From the NCBI GenBank assembly GCA_963692955.1, contig OY843587.1:1550001-1614000 (forward strand): a stretch of DNA of 64,000 bases. The letters run 5' to 3'. The notes under the pieces were generated by a model, which was given only the letters and a program-made list of their open reading frames with translations, had not been told where the DNA came from and ran no database searches. Below, piece after piece: positions 44,096 through 52,401 of this stretch (within the stretch, counting starts at the first letter, position 1; the number at the start of each line of letters is the position of its first letter). Both the position numbers and the translations under genes were made by a program. The stretch is from UBA5158 sp963692955 (GTDB lineage Bacteria > Pseudomonadota > Gammaproteobacteria > DSM-16500).

Positions 44096-45307
44096 ATGAA
44101 AAATAATTTTCTGCAATTTCTCGCGAGGGAAATTGAGACCCTGAAACAAAATGGACTTTATAAATCCGAACGCGTTATCACGTCGCCGCAGCAAGCTGAA
44201 ATTTCCATCGCCGATGGCGCGCACGTTTTAAATTTTTGCGCGAACAATTATTTAGGTTTGTCGGATAACGCGCAGCTGATCGCCGCGAGCAAACAAGCGT
44301 TGGATAAGTATGGCTATGGATTATCGTCGGTAAGATTTATTTGCGGCACGCAAACCGTGCATAAAGATTTAGAAAAACAACTCAGTCATTTTTTACAAAA
44401 AGAAGATACGATTTTATATTCGTCGTGTTTCGACGCGAATGGCGGTTTATTTGAAACACTGTTAGGCGCGGAAGACGCGATCATTAGTGACGCGTTAAAT
44501 CACGCGAGTATTATCGACGGCATCCGTCTCTGCAAAGCGCAACGTTTCCGCTACGCTAACAATGACATGAGCGAGCTGGAAGAAAAATTAAAAGAAGCGC
44601 AAGCTTGCCGCTACCGTCTGATCGCCACCGACGGGGTTTTTTCGATGGATGGCACCGTTGCGAATTTACCGGCGATTTGTGCTTTAGCGGATAAATACGA
44701 CGCGATGGTGATGGTCGACGATTCGCACGCCGTCGGATTCATGGGTAAAAATGGCCGCGGTACGCCGGAATATCATAATGTGTTAGACCGCATCGATATT
44801 CTCACCGGCACATTGGGTAAAGCGTTAGGCGGCGCGTCCGGCGGTTACACTAGCGGTAAAAAAGAAATTATCACGTGGCTGCGACAGCGTTCGCGTCCGT
44901 ATTTATTTTCTAACACGCTCGCGCCTGTGATCGCAGCAAGTTCGATAGAAGTATTAAAGATGTTGGAAGGAAGTCATGAGTTAATTAAAAAATTACATGA
45001 GAACACGGCTTACTTTCGCCGCGCGTTAGAGAAATTAGGTTTCAAATTAATTCCCGGCGAACATCCGATTATTCCGGTGATGCTAGGCGATGCGAAGTTA
45101 GCGAAGACGATGGCCGATGAATTATTGCAAGAAGGTATTTACGTCATTGGTTTTTCCTTTCCGGTGGTCCCACAAAATCAAGCGCGTATCCGCACGCAAA
45201 TTTCCGCCGCGCATAAGAAAGAGCATTTAGACAAAGCGATAGCCGCATTTGAAAAAGTCGGAAAAAAATTAGGCGTTATTAACGAACAGGGTGAGATAGC
45301 GAGATGA
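44096..45307 (+). CDS. kbl: Glycine C-acetyltransferase (2-amino-3-ketobutyrate CoA ligase)
   Basis: A 403-residue PLP enzyme of the alpha-oxoamine synthase family, which splits 2-amino-3-ketobutyrate with CoA into glycine and acetyl-CoA. Visible features: NFCANNYLGLSD, the CoA/PLP region SVRFICGTQ and SCFDANGG, ATDGVFSMDG, DDSHAVGFMG, and the PLP lysine in TLGKALGGASGGY. AAGGA lies ten bases before the ATG. Its stop overlaps the tdh start by four bases, forming the classic kbl-tdh threonine degradation operon. Confidence 0.95.
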   Translation: MKNNFLQFLAREIETLKQNGLYKSERVITSPQQAEISIADGAHVLNFCANNYLGLSDNAQLIAASKQALDKYGYGLSSVRFICGTQTVHKDLEKQLSHFLQKEDTILYSSCFDANGGLFETLLGAEDAIISDALNHASIIDGIRLCKAQRFRYANNDMSELEEKLKEAQACRYRLIATDGVFSMDGTVANLPAICALADKYDAMVMVDDSHAVGFMGKNGRGTPEYHNVLDRIDILTGTLGKALGGASGGYTSGKKEIITWLRQRSRPYLFSNTLAPVIAASSIEVLKMLEGSHELIKKLHENTAYFRRALEKLGFKLIPGEHPIIPVMLGDAKLAKTMADELLQEGIYVIGFSFPVVPQNQARIRTQISAAHKKEHLDKAIAAFEKVGKKLGVINEQGEIAR

Positions 45308-46329
45308 AAGCATTAGTGAAAGAACAAGCGGCCCCCGGTATTTGGTTGAAAGACATGCCGGAACCGCAAGTAGGCCCGAACGACGTAAAAATAAAAATTC
45401 GTAAAACCGCGATCTGCGGCACTGACATTCATATTTTTGATTGGGACAAATGGGCGCAGGATAATGTGCCGGTCGGTTTGATCACCGGTCATGAATTTGT
45501 GGGTGAAATCGTCGATATGGGCAACGAAGTCACCGGCTTTCAGATCGGAGATCGCGTCTCCGGCGAAGGCCACATTGCTTGCGGTTATTGCCGCAATTGC
45601 CGCGCGGGACGCCGGCATGTGTGCCGTAAGAATGTTAGCACCGGCGTGACGCGCACCGGTTGCTTCGCCGAATATTTTATTTTACCCGCGGTGAACGCCT
45701 ATCCGATTCCAGACAGCATTCCAGATATCGAAGCGGCGATTTTAGATCCGCTCGGCAACGCAGTGCACACGGCGCTGTCTTTTGATTTAATCGGCGAAGA
45801 TGTTTTGATTACTGGCGCTGGTCCCGTCGGCATGATGGCGGCGGCGATCGCTCGCTACGCCGGCGCGCGGCATATCGTCGTCACGGATGTGAATGTTTAT
45901 CGTTTAGGTTTGGCGCGGCATATGGGTGCGTCCATGGCGGTAGACACGAATAAAAAATCCTTAGATGTCGTGATGAAAGAATTGGGCATGCGCGAAGGTT
46001 TTGACGTCGGCTTAGAAATGTCGGGCAATCCGTTTGCGTTTAACGACATGTTGACGCACATGAATCACGGCGGCAAAGTCGCGCTATTAGGTTTTCTCCC
46101 ACAAGACACGCAGATCAATTGGAACAATATCATCATGAAAGGGTTGAACGTCAAAGGCATTTATGGCCGTGAAATGTTTGAGACTTGGTACAAGATGATT
46201 ACCATGCTGCAAGGCGGTCTAGATATTTCATTCGCGATCACGCATGAATTCCCGGTGAGTGAATATGAAAAAGCGTTTGCGACAATGAAATCGGGACAGA
46301 GTGGTAAAGTTGTTATCAATTGGCAATAA
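45304..46329 (+). CDS. tdh: L-threonine 3-dehydrogenase
   Basis: A 341-residue zinc-dependent MDR dehydrogenase oxidising threonine to 2-amino-3-ketobutyrate with NAD. Catalytic zinc ligands lie in AICGTDIH and GHEFVGE; the structural zinc cysteines in CGYCRNCRAGRRHVC; the Rossmann motif is ITGAGPVGMMAAA. The length and end (SGQSGKVVINW) are standard. It is coupled to kbl. A small-RNA-like locus begins about 110 bases downstream. Confidence 0.96.
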   Translation: MKALVKEQAAPGIWLKDMPEPQVGPNDVKIKIRKTAICGTDIHIFDWDKWAQDNVPVGLITGHEFVGEIVDMGNEVTGFQIGDRVSGEGHIACGYCRNCRAGRRHVCRKNVSTGVTRTGCFAEYFILPAVNAYPIPDSIPDIEAAILDPLGNAVHTALSFDLIGEDVLITGAGPVGMMAAAIARYAGARHIVVTDVNVYRLGLARHMGASMAVDTNKKSLDVVMKELGMREGFDVGLEMSGNPFAFNDMLTHMNHGGKVALLGFLPQDTQINWNNIIMKGLNVKGIYGREMFETWYKMITMLQGGLDISFAITHEFPVSEYEKAFATMKSGQSGKVVINWQ

Positions 46330-46418
46330 GACGGCGAACCACATGTGCGTTAATTAACATGGTGCGCTGCATGAGTTAACAATTTTGACGATTCAACGGA
46401 AAATTTTTAAATGTTTTT

Positions 46419-46446
46419 TTGCATTCTACTTGATGACAGGTATAAT
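46419..46446 (+). promoter_or_regulatory. Sigma-70 promoter of a candidate small RNA
   Basis: TTGCAT (46419-46424) and a perfect TATAAT (46441-46446) are 16 bases apart, downstream of tdh and pointing away from it. No open reading frame follows; instead a structured segment ends in a T-run. Transcription should start near 46452-46454. Confidence 0.7.
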
Positions 46447-46452
46447 GAGCCC

Positions 46453-46555
46453 ACCTAGAGAGTAAGTAATCTAGTCCCAAGGGGATGCGAAGATTTATCT
46501 TTTATGGACAAGAGGTATTACCCACTCTCTAGGACCTTAGCGGGTCGTTTTTTTT
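46453..46555 (+). ncRNA. Candidate small RNA of about 100 bases
   Basis: The segment has a promoter in front, a T-run at its end and strong structure. CCTAGAGAGT (46454-46463) pairs perfectly with ACTCTCTAGG (46524-46533). Inside it GTAAT (46466-46470) pairs with ATTAC (46517-46521), and GTCC (46474-46477) can pair with GGAC (46506-46509). A small AAGAT/ATCTT hairpin lies at 46490-46501. A short GACC/GGTC stem at 46533-46546 followed by eight T residues looks like the terminator. GGA triplets occur at 46483-46485, 46506-46508 and 46532-46534, so CsrA binding is conceivable. It does not carry the conserved core of SRP RNA, tmRNA or RNase P. No known family was recognised. Confidence 0.65.
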
Positions 46556-47012
46556 ATTTCATTACCATTGCTTGTGGCTGGTGTCCCTGTTCCGCTGCAA
46601 GATCTTTTTTCACTAACTCGCGACATTTTGTTAAAGCTTTATAATAGCCTGATGCACTTAAATCTTTAGATTTATTTTTAAGGCCATTATCTAGCACATA
46701 GCGTTTATCGATCCCTAGCGCGGTAAACATTTCAACTTCAGATTTCGTCGCAATAAAATTCTCACCTTCCATAATTTTGATTTGATGATCGAGAATGTCT
46801 TTGATTGTCTCTAAGTCTGCGCACTTCGTAATCGCATTTAATACTGACTCGGCGCGAGCGCAGTGTTGTGGTCCAAAGATAAAAAACTTAAATTTTGGAA
46901 GCAGGTAATAAAGATTAAACTGAACGCAAATCTGGCGCTTTAAATCATAGTACGGCGTAGGAGTTGTCATTTGTTCGTTTATAAGTCTGTCGCCATGGTT
47001 GGTAATAAACAC
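46554..47012 (-). CDS. Hypothetical protein (152 residues)
   Basis: A soluble, mixed alpha protein of 152 residues with a basic C-terminal half (LKNKSKDLSASGYYKALTKCRELVKKDLAAEQ). I do not recognise the family. The start is a GTG at 47010-47012 with GGAG eight bases upstream; an internal ATG at 46970 has no Shine-Dalgarno sequence. Its stop codon lies at the T-run of the convergent candidate small RNA. Residues 60-100 look helical (HCARAESVLNAITKCADLE). No signal peptide or membrane segment. The function is unknown. Confidence 0.6.
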   Translation of the reverse strand: MFITNHGDRLINEQMTTPTPYYDLKRQICVQFNLYYLLPKFKFFIFGPQHCARAESVLNAITKCADLETIKDILDHQIKIMEGENFIATKSEVEMFTALGIDKRYVLDNGLKNKSKDLSASGYYKALTKCRELVKKDLAAEQGHQPQAMVMK

Positions 47013-47122
47013 GGTTGTAACTCCACATAAAAATAGTTATGAGGATATTTTATCCAATTTTGCTTAAGAAAGTGTTAAAAGTGGCATGATTCTCGCAAAA
47101 AAGACCGTATTTAGATCATTTA

Positions 47123-48490
47123 TTAACCAAATTTAGCTTTGATATAGCTGAACAAAGCCCGCAACGCCATGGCTTCCCCACCAACAGGTTTGCCCGGGCG
47201 GGACTTTAAGTTCCACGCCATTAAGTCGAAGTGTAGCCAGGGAATCTCATCCGGCACGAACTCTTTTAAAAACAATCCCGCCGCGATCGCGCCGCCGTAG
47301 GGATCGGATGAATTATTGTTGATGTCGGCGTATGGCGTGTTCAATGATTCGCGATACGCTGAGAATAGCGGCAAACGCCAAATCGGATCAGCTTCCATTT
47401 CCGCATGCTGCGTAAGTTCAGCCGCCACTCTATCATTATTGCAAAAAAACACTGGACATTCCGTCCCCAGCGCAACGCGCGCCGCACCGGTGAGAGTGGC
47501 AATATCAATAATGAGTTCGGGTTTTTCACTAGCGGCTTCAGTTAGCGCATCCGCTAAAACGACGCGGCCTTCCGCGTCAGTATTACCGATTTCTATCGTA
47601 ATGCCTTTACGGCTTTTGATAATATCGCCTGGACGGTAAGCGTTGCCAGCAACGGAATTTTCTACTGCCGGGATTAATACTCGTAAATTTATCGGTAGTT
47701 TCGCTAACATGATCATGCGGGCTAATCCTAACGTATGCGCGGCACCGCCCATGTCTTTTTTCATAATCAACATCGCAGACGCAGGTTTCAAATCCAAACC
47801 GCCGCTATCAAAACACACCCCTTTACCGACTAAAGTGACGCGTGGGTGGGATGGATTTCCCCAGTGCAAATCTAACAAGCGCGGCGCGTCGTCACTGGCT
47901 CTGCCGACCGTGTAAATACTCGCGTAATTCTGCGTTAATAAATCTTCACCGATAATTTGCGTGAGTGTGGCGCCATAATTGCCCGCCAACTCAACCGCGG
48001 CTGCGGCTAATTGCGAAGGCCCCATGTCATCGGTGGGCGTGTTAATTAAATCGCGCACTAAATAAAGCGACGTCACTAAGTTATCGACTTGCTCTGCGAC
48101 CGTGGCGTCCGGCAATAATAAACAAGAGGGTTTACGCAGCGGCGTTTTATAACGGGTAAATTGATACGAACCTAAGCCCCACGCTAACGCCAACCGCGCG
48201 TAATCGATGCCCTCGCCTTCGAAACGATAAACGCCGTCGGCTAAACTAATTGGCAACGAGCCCACACCCCAAAAACTTTTGCTATCGTTCACGCAAAATA
48301 ATACGCTAGCGAGGTTGCCAGCGGCATCTGGAATATAAGTCGTACTGCCGGGCTCAATCCGGAATTGCGTGGTAGCCAACCAATTTTGCGTGAAACTATC
48401 TTGACTGCTTAACCATTGCGGATAATCGCTGATTTTCAAAATTAAAACTGGTGTCACCTTTTCAGATTGGGCTGTGAAACAAGCTAGCAT
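47123..48490 (-). CDS. M17 family leucyl aminopeptidase
   Basis: A 455-residue cytosolic aminopeptidase of the M17 (PepA/PepB) family that releases N-terminal amino acids from peptides. The two-metal catalytic region is intact: GKGVCFDSGGLDLKPA, MKKDMGGAA with its lysine and aspartate, and NTDAEGRVVLADAL with Asp and Glu ligands plus the catalytic Arg. The N-terminal domain is shorter and more divergent than that of PepA, so a PepB-like subtype is likely. It is encoded 24 bases downstream of alanine dehydrogenase on the same strand, a pairing that fits peptide and amino acid catabolism. Confidence 0.92.
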   Translation of the reverse strand: MLACFTAQSEKVTPVLILKISDYPQWLSSQDSFTQNWLATTQFRIEPGSTTYIPDAAGNLASVLFCVNDSKSFWGVGSLPISLADGVYRFEGEGIDYARLALAWGLGSYQFTRYKTPLRKPSCLLLPDATVAEQVDNLVTSLYLVRDLINTPTDDMGPSQLAAAAVELAGNYGATLTQIIGEDLLTQNYASIYTVGRASDDAPRLLDLHWGNPSHPRVTLVGKGVCFDSGGLDLKPASAMLIMKKDMGGAAHTLGLARMIMLAKLPINLRVLIPAVENSVAGNAYRPGDIIKSRKGITIEIGNTDAEGRVVLADALTEAASEKPELIIDIATLTGAARVALGTECPVFFCNNDRVAAELTQHAEMEADPIWRLPLFSAYRESLNTPYADINNNSSDPYGGAIAAGLFLKEFVPDEIPWLHFDLMAWNLKSRPGKPVGGEAMALRALFSYIKAKFG

Positions 48491-48514
48491 TACGCTTTCT
48501 CCCTATGTTTGCAA

Positions 48515-49630
48515 TTATTGAATCACCGACTCAGCGGGAATATATTCTTGTCGCAACGCAGACGCCACCGCTTTATAAGTTAAATGACCGTTACAGACAT
48601 TTAAACCGTTTAATAAATGCGGGTCTTGGCGCATCGCGACTTTATAACCCAAGTTCGCTAAATTTAAAATGAATGGCAACGTCGCGTTATTTAACGCAAA
48701 CGTCGACGTGCGCGGCACCGCGCCCGGCATGTTAGACACACAATAGTGCACCACACCCTCTTCAACATACGTGGGTATCGCGTGCGTGGTAGGACGGCTA
48801 GTTTCAAAACAACCACCTTGATCAATTGACACGTCGACGATGACAGAGCCGGGACGCATTTGCTTTATCATGTCACGCGTTATTAATTTTGGCGCGGAAG
48901 CACCGGGGATTAACACAGCGCCGACGACTAAATCGGCTTTCATAATATGACGCTCAATGGCGTCCATCGTCGAATAAATCGTTATAATTTTAGAACCAAA
49001 TTGTAAATCCAAATGATACAAACGCTCTAAGGCTTTATCGATCACGACGACTTGCGCGCCCATGCCGATCGCCATGCGCACCGCGTTAGTGCCGACTACC
49101 CCGCCGCCGACGATGACGACGCGCGCAGGAGCGACACCTGGCACACCGCCCAGTAAAATTCCACTGCCGCCATTTCTAATTTCTAAACAATTCGCGCCGG
49201 CTTGAATCGCCATGCGCCCCGCTACTTCACTCATCGGCGCGAGTAAAGGTAGACCGCCGTTTTTATCCGTCACCGTTTCATAAGCGATAGCGACACAGCC
49301 GGATTCTTGCAATAAACGCGCTTGTTCAGGATCGGGAGCTAAATGCAGATAAGTGAAAAGGACTTGATTTTTACGCAACATTTTACATTCAGAAGCTTGC
49401 GGTTCTTTGACTTTGATCACCATATCGACGGTATCAAAAATTTCTTGCGCCGTATCCACAAGCTGCGCGCCGACTTGTTCAAACGCGTTATCGTCTAAAC
49501 CAATTTTAAGGCCGGCGCCACGTTGGATTTTAACGTGATGGCCATTGGCGATTAATTCACGGGCGCTACTGGGGACTAAACCGACTCTGTATTCGTTATT
49601 TTTAATTTCTGAAGGCACACCGATTAACAT
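48515..49630 (-). CDS. ald: Alanine dehydrogenase
   Basis: A 371-residue NAD-dependent enzyme interconverting L-alanine with pyruvate and ammonia. Features are MLIGVPSEIKNNEYRVGL at the start, KVKEPQASE, the YLHLAPD motif with the catalytic His, the Rossmann motif VVIVGGGVVGTNA, and DQGGCFETSRPTTH towards the end. The length matches the family. It forms a probable operon with the M17 aminopeptidase gene. Confidence 0.95.
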   Translation of the reverse strand: MLIGVPSEIKNNEYRVGLVPSSARELIANGHHVKIQRGAGLKIGLDDNAFEQVGAQLVDTAQEIFDTVDMVIKVKEPQASECKMLRKNQVLFTYLHLAPDPEQARLLQESGCVAIAYETVTDKNGGLPLLAPMSEVAGRMAIQAGANCLEIRNGGSGILLGGVPGVAPARVVIVGGGVVGTNAVRMAIGMGAQVVVIDKALERLYHLDLQFGSKIITIYSTMDAIERHIMKADLVVGAVLIPGASAPKLITRDMIKQMRPGSVIVDVSIDQGGCFETSRPTTHAIPTYVEEGVVHYCVSNMPGAVPRTSTFALNNATLPFILNLANLGYKVAMRQDPHLLNGLNVCNGHLTYKAVASALRQEYIPAESVIQ

Positions 49631-49706
49631 AACACTCTCTCTACTAGTTATCTGATGAGAGATTATAGCAAATTTTTACGAGCTGTGATGCTTTGGTTTT
49701 TAGCGC

Positions 49707-49732
49707 GAGCACCCCTCCCGCGAGAGGTGCTC
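49707..49732. terminator. Hairpin between htpG and ald
   Basis: GAGCACC(C)CTC and GAGAGGTGCTC form a stem of about ten pairs with one mismatch and a short CCGC loop, eight bases after the htpG stop codon. No T-run follows on either strand, so termination efficiency is uncertain. Confidence 0.45.
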
Positions 49733-49739
49733 TACTAAA

Positions 49740-51662
49740 TTAATTCAACAACAATTTATTCAAGCGAGTGACAAAGCTCGCCGGGTCTTTTAATTGGCCG
49801 CCTTCCGCTAAGATCGATTGATCGAATAAAATCTGCGTCAAATCCGCGAACTTATCGTCATCTTGTTCGGCTTTGAGTTTTAATAACAACGGATGCTCAG
49901 GGTTTAATTCAAAAATCGGTTTGATATCGCCGATGTCTTGCCCTGCCGCTTTCAAGATGCGCTGCAACTGCATGCCCATATCGTTTTCATCCGTGACTAA
50001 ACACGCAGGCGAATTCGTTAGGCGGTGAGAAATACGCACGTCTTTGACGCGCTCACCTAACAACGTTTTCACGTGCGCGATAACGCCGTCATATTGTTGA
50101 CGGGCTTTTTCGTCGGCTTGTTTAATTTGTTCTTTTTCTTCCGGTGTTTCCGGCGCGATTTCATCTAAGTTTACGTCGCCTTTGGCAACCGATTGCAATT
50201 GCTTGCCTTCGTATTCCGCCAAATGCGTGACTAACCATTCGTCGATGCGGTCAGACAATAATAAAACTTCGATGTTATTTTTACGGAAAATTTCTAAGTG
50301 TGGGCTCGCTTTCGCCGCCGTGAAAGTTTCCGCGGTAATGTAATAAATCTTTTTTTGTTCCGGCTTCATGCGCGAGACATAATCGTCTAACGTCACGTCT
50401 TGTACGGGAGAATCGGTTTTCGTGGTGGAAAAACGGATAAGCTTCGCAACTTTCGCGCGGTTCGCAAAATCTTCAGCCGGGCCTTCTTTGAGAACGTTGC
50501 CAAAGTGTTGCCAAAACGTCGCGTATTTTTCCGGTTCGTCTTTCGCTAATTTTTCTAATAAATCTAACACGCGTTTAATCAACGCGGAGCGTAGTTTAGT
50601 GATGGTCGGATTGTCTTGCAAAATTTCACGTGAAATATTTAACGGCAGCGCGTTGGTATCGACGATACCGCGCACGAAACGTAAATAATTCGGCATGAAT
50701 TGTTCGACTTGATCCATGACAAACACGCGCTGCACATATAATTTCAACCCGTGCTGGCGTTCTTTATTCCATAAATCAAACGTGGCGTGTTGCGGGATGT
50801 ACAACAAACTAATGTAGTCTAAGCTGCCGCCTTCGACTTGATTATGCGACCAGACTAACGGGCCTTCAAAGTCGTGCGCGATGTGTTTATATAATTCGAT
50901 ATATTGCTCATCTGTGATGGTGTTTTTCGGCAACACCCACAGTGCCGTCGCGCGGTTGACGACTTCCCACTCCACCGGCGCATCCGTTTTGGTATCAGCG
51001 GCGTTAGCGTCAGGCAATTTACGCATCATGATAGGCAAACTAATATTGTCGGAATATTTAGTGATGATGGTGCGTAAGCGCCAATCATTTAAAAATTCAT
51101 CTTCGCCTTCTTTTAAATGTAAAATGACTTCGGTACCGCGCGCAGGTTTATCGACGTTCGCGATAGTGTAAGCACCTTCGCCGTTGGATTCCCACGTGAC
51201 GCCGTGATCGGCGGTCAAGCCGGCGCGGCGCGTCATGACCGTGACTTTATCCGCAACGATAAACGCGGAATAAAAACCAACGCCGAATTGGCCAATCAAA
51301 TGAGCGTCTTTCTTCTGGTCGCCGCTTAAACGCGCTAAAAATTCGCGCGTGCCGGATTTAGCGATTGTGCCTAAATTTTCGATGACTTCATCGCGGGTCA
51401 TGCCGATGCCATTATCGCTAATGGTGATCGTGCGCGCGGTGGCGTCAAAGCTGACTTTAATGCTTAAATCCCCGTCTTTTTCATAAAGCGCCGAGTCAGA
51501 TAAGGCTTCAAAACGCAGCTTATCCGACGCATCGGACGCGTTCGAAATTAATTCGCGTAAGAAAATTTCTTTATTACTATAAAGTGAATGGACCACAATA
51601 TTTAATAATTGTTTCACTTCCGCTTGAAAGCTTAAGGTTTCTTGTTGAGCGTTCGCCGTCAT
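49740..51662 (-). CDS. htpG: Chaperone HtpG (Hsp90)
   Basis: A 640-residue bacterial Hsp90. The N-terminal GHKL ATPase has SNASDASDKLRF, DNGIGM, the lid GTIAKSGT and IGQFGVGFYSAF; the middle domain has LPLNISREILQ; the C-terminal dimerisation domain ends at LLLN. I place the start at the ATG at 51660-51662 (MTANAQQETLSFQAEV) because AGGAGTT precedes it and because a sigma-32-like promoter lies between it and the longer frame's start. Confidence 0.96.
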   Translation of the reverse strand: MTANAQQETLSFQAEVKQLLNIVVHSLYSNKEIFLRELISNASDASDKLRFEALSDSALYEKDGDLSIKVSFDATARTITISDNGIGMTRDEVIENLGTIAKSGTREFLARLSGDQKKDAHLIGQFGVGFYSAFIVADKVTVMTRRAGLTADHGVTWESNGEGAYTIANVDKPARGTEVILHLKEGEDEFLNDWRLRTIITKYSDNISLPIMMRKLPDANAADTKTDAPVEWEVVNRATALWVLPKNTITDEQYIELYKHIAHDFEGPLVWSHNQVEGGSLDYISLLYIPQHATFDLWNKERQHGLKLYVQRVFVMDQVEQFMPNYLRFVRGIVDTNALPLNISREILQDNPTITKLRSALIKRVLDLLEKLAKDEPEKYATFWQHFGNVLKEGPAEDFANRAKVAKLIRFSTTKTDSPVQDVTLDDYVSRMKPEQKKIYYITAETFTAAKASPHLEIFRKNNIEVLLLSDRIDEWLVTHLAEYEGKQLQSVAKGDVNLDEIAPETPEEKEQIKQADEKARQQYDGVIAHVKTLLGERVKDVRISHRLTNSPACLVTDENDMGMQLQRILKAAGQDIGDIKPIFELNPEHPLLLKLKAEQDDDKFADLTQILFDQSILAEGGQLKDPASFVTRLNKLLLN

Positions 51663-51703
51663 GTAAAAGTTAACTCCTGCAAAATCAGTGATTGATGTGC
51701 CAT

Positions 51704-51732
51704 ATATGGGGGCGCTGGCGAGAAATTTCAAG
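51704..51732 (-). promoter_or_regulatory. Sigma-32 (heat-shock) type promoter of htpG
   Basis: On the minus strand CTTGAAA (51732-51726) is followed after 14 bases by CCCCATAT (51711-51704). This matches the RpoH consensus (CTTGAAA, 13-15 bases, CCCCATnT) and lies about 40 bases before the htpG ATG. It predicts a leader of about 35 bases containing the Shine-Dalgarno sequence. Confidence 0.85.
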
Positions 51733-51735
51733 AAC

Positions 51736-51768
51736 CACTTCTCCCGGCGTTTTCTGCGAGAGAAGTGG
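51736..51768 (-). terminator. Hairpin after the small secreted-protein gene
   Basis: CCACTTCTC (51736-51744) and GAGAAGTGG (51760-51768) form a nine-base-pair perfect stem just after the stop at 51778 and immediately before the htpG heat-shock promoter. No long T-run follows, but it would separate the two transcripts. Confidence 0.55.
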
Positions 51769-51777
51769 GAAATCCGT

Positions 51778-52236
51778 TTATTGCTTAACTAAATGCACAT
51801 TCTTGATTTCAGCTTCCACACGTCTGCCGCCGACATCGACAAATACCGTGCCTGCCATATTTACCGTGGTACCGGTACTGTCGACCGAACCGCTCATGTC
51901 CGCGTTGTCGGTATCGACCGTTAACGCATTGTTATTACAGGTCGCGGGGAATTCCATCGTCGCATGCGGGGGGCAAAGTTCTGGGCCGGATTTGAGATAC
52001 ATATCCATGGAAATACTCAGCGGCGTCGTACGGTAACCCGGAACCACGATAGCCGTGCCTTGATAATTACAAGACACATAACCCGCGTCGACATCGCCGC
52101 CACCCTTCCAGGCACCCGTTAAAGTATTACAAAAATCCGTGTTGGTTTTGGCAAAAGGACGCACAGAAATATTTGCATAGCTAGTCTGCATGGCCGCGCT
52201 ACAAGCCAGTAATATAATGAGTTTTCTCATTTTCAT
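51778..52236 (-). CDS. Small secreted protein with four cysteines
   Basis: A 152-residue exported protein. A short basic start (MKMRK) and hydrophobic segment LIILLACSAAMQTSYA form a signal peptide with cleavage near residue 22. The mature part has four cysteines (in DFCNTL, VSCNYQG, ELCPPH and ATCNNN), suggesting two disulfides, and a beta-rich pattern with many Thr, Gly and Val residues; it is otherwise unrecognised. I start at the ATG at 52234-52236, with AAAGGA eight bases upstream, rather than at an upstream TTG. It is a separate unit ended by a hairpin. A periplasmic or surface location is predicted; the function is unknown. Confidence 0.7.
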   Translation of the reverse strand: MKMRKLIILLACSAAMQTSYANISVRPFAKTNTDFCNTLTGAWKGGGDVDAGYVSCNYQGTAIVVPGYRTTPLSISMDMYLKSGPELCPPHATMEFPATCNNNALTVDTDNADMSGSVDSTGTTVNMAGTVFVDVGGRRVEAEIKNVHLVKQ

Positions 52237-52401
52237 GGACAATTCCTTTTAGAAATAGTGATGGAGAACAGTAAAACCGCCACTAAATATTGTCAAGCTA
52301 TTTGAAATATGCGGGTTTTAAGCGCACTTTGCATGCATACCCCCTTAATTAAACATGTAAAATCGTGTAATCTGGTTGAAACAATTAGGATGGATTTCTC
52401 T

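Noticed and set aside
46453..46555. Riboswitch or leader of a downstream gene
   Set aside because: No plus-strand gene follows; the next gene is convergent and ends at the T-run.
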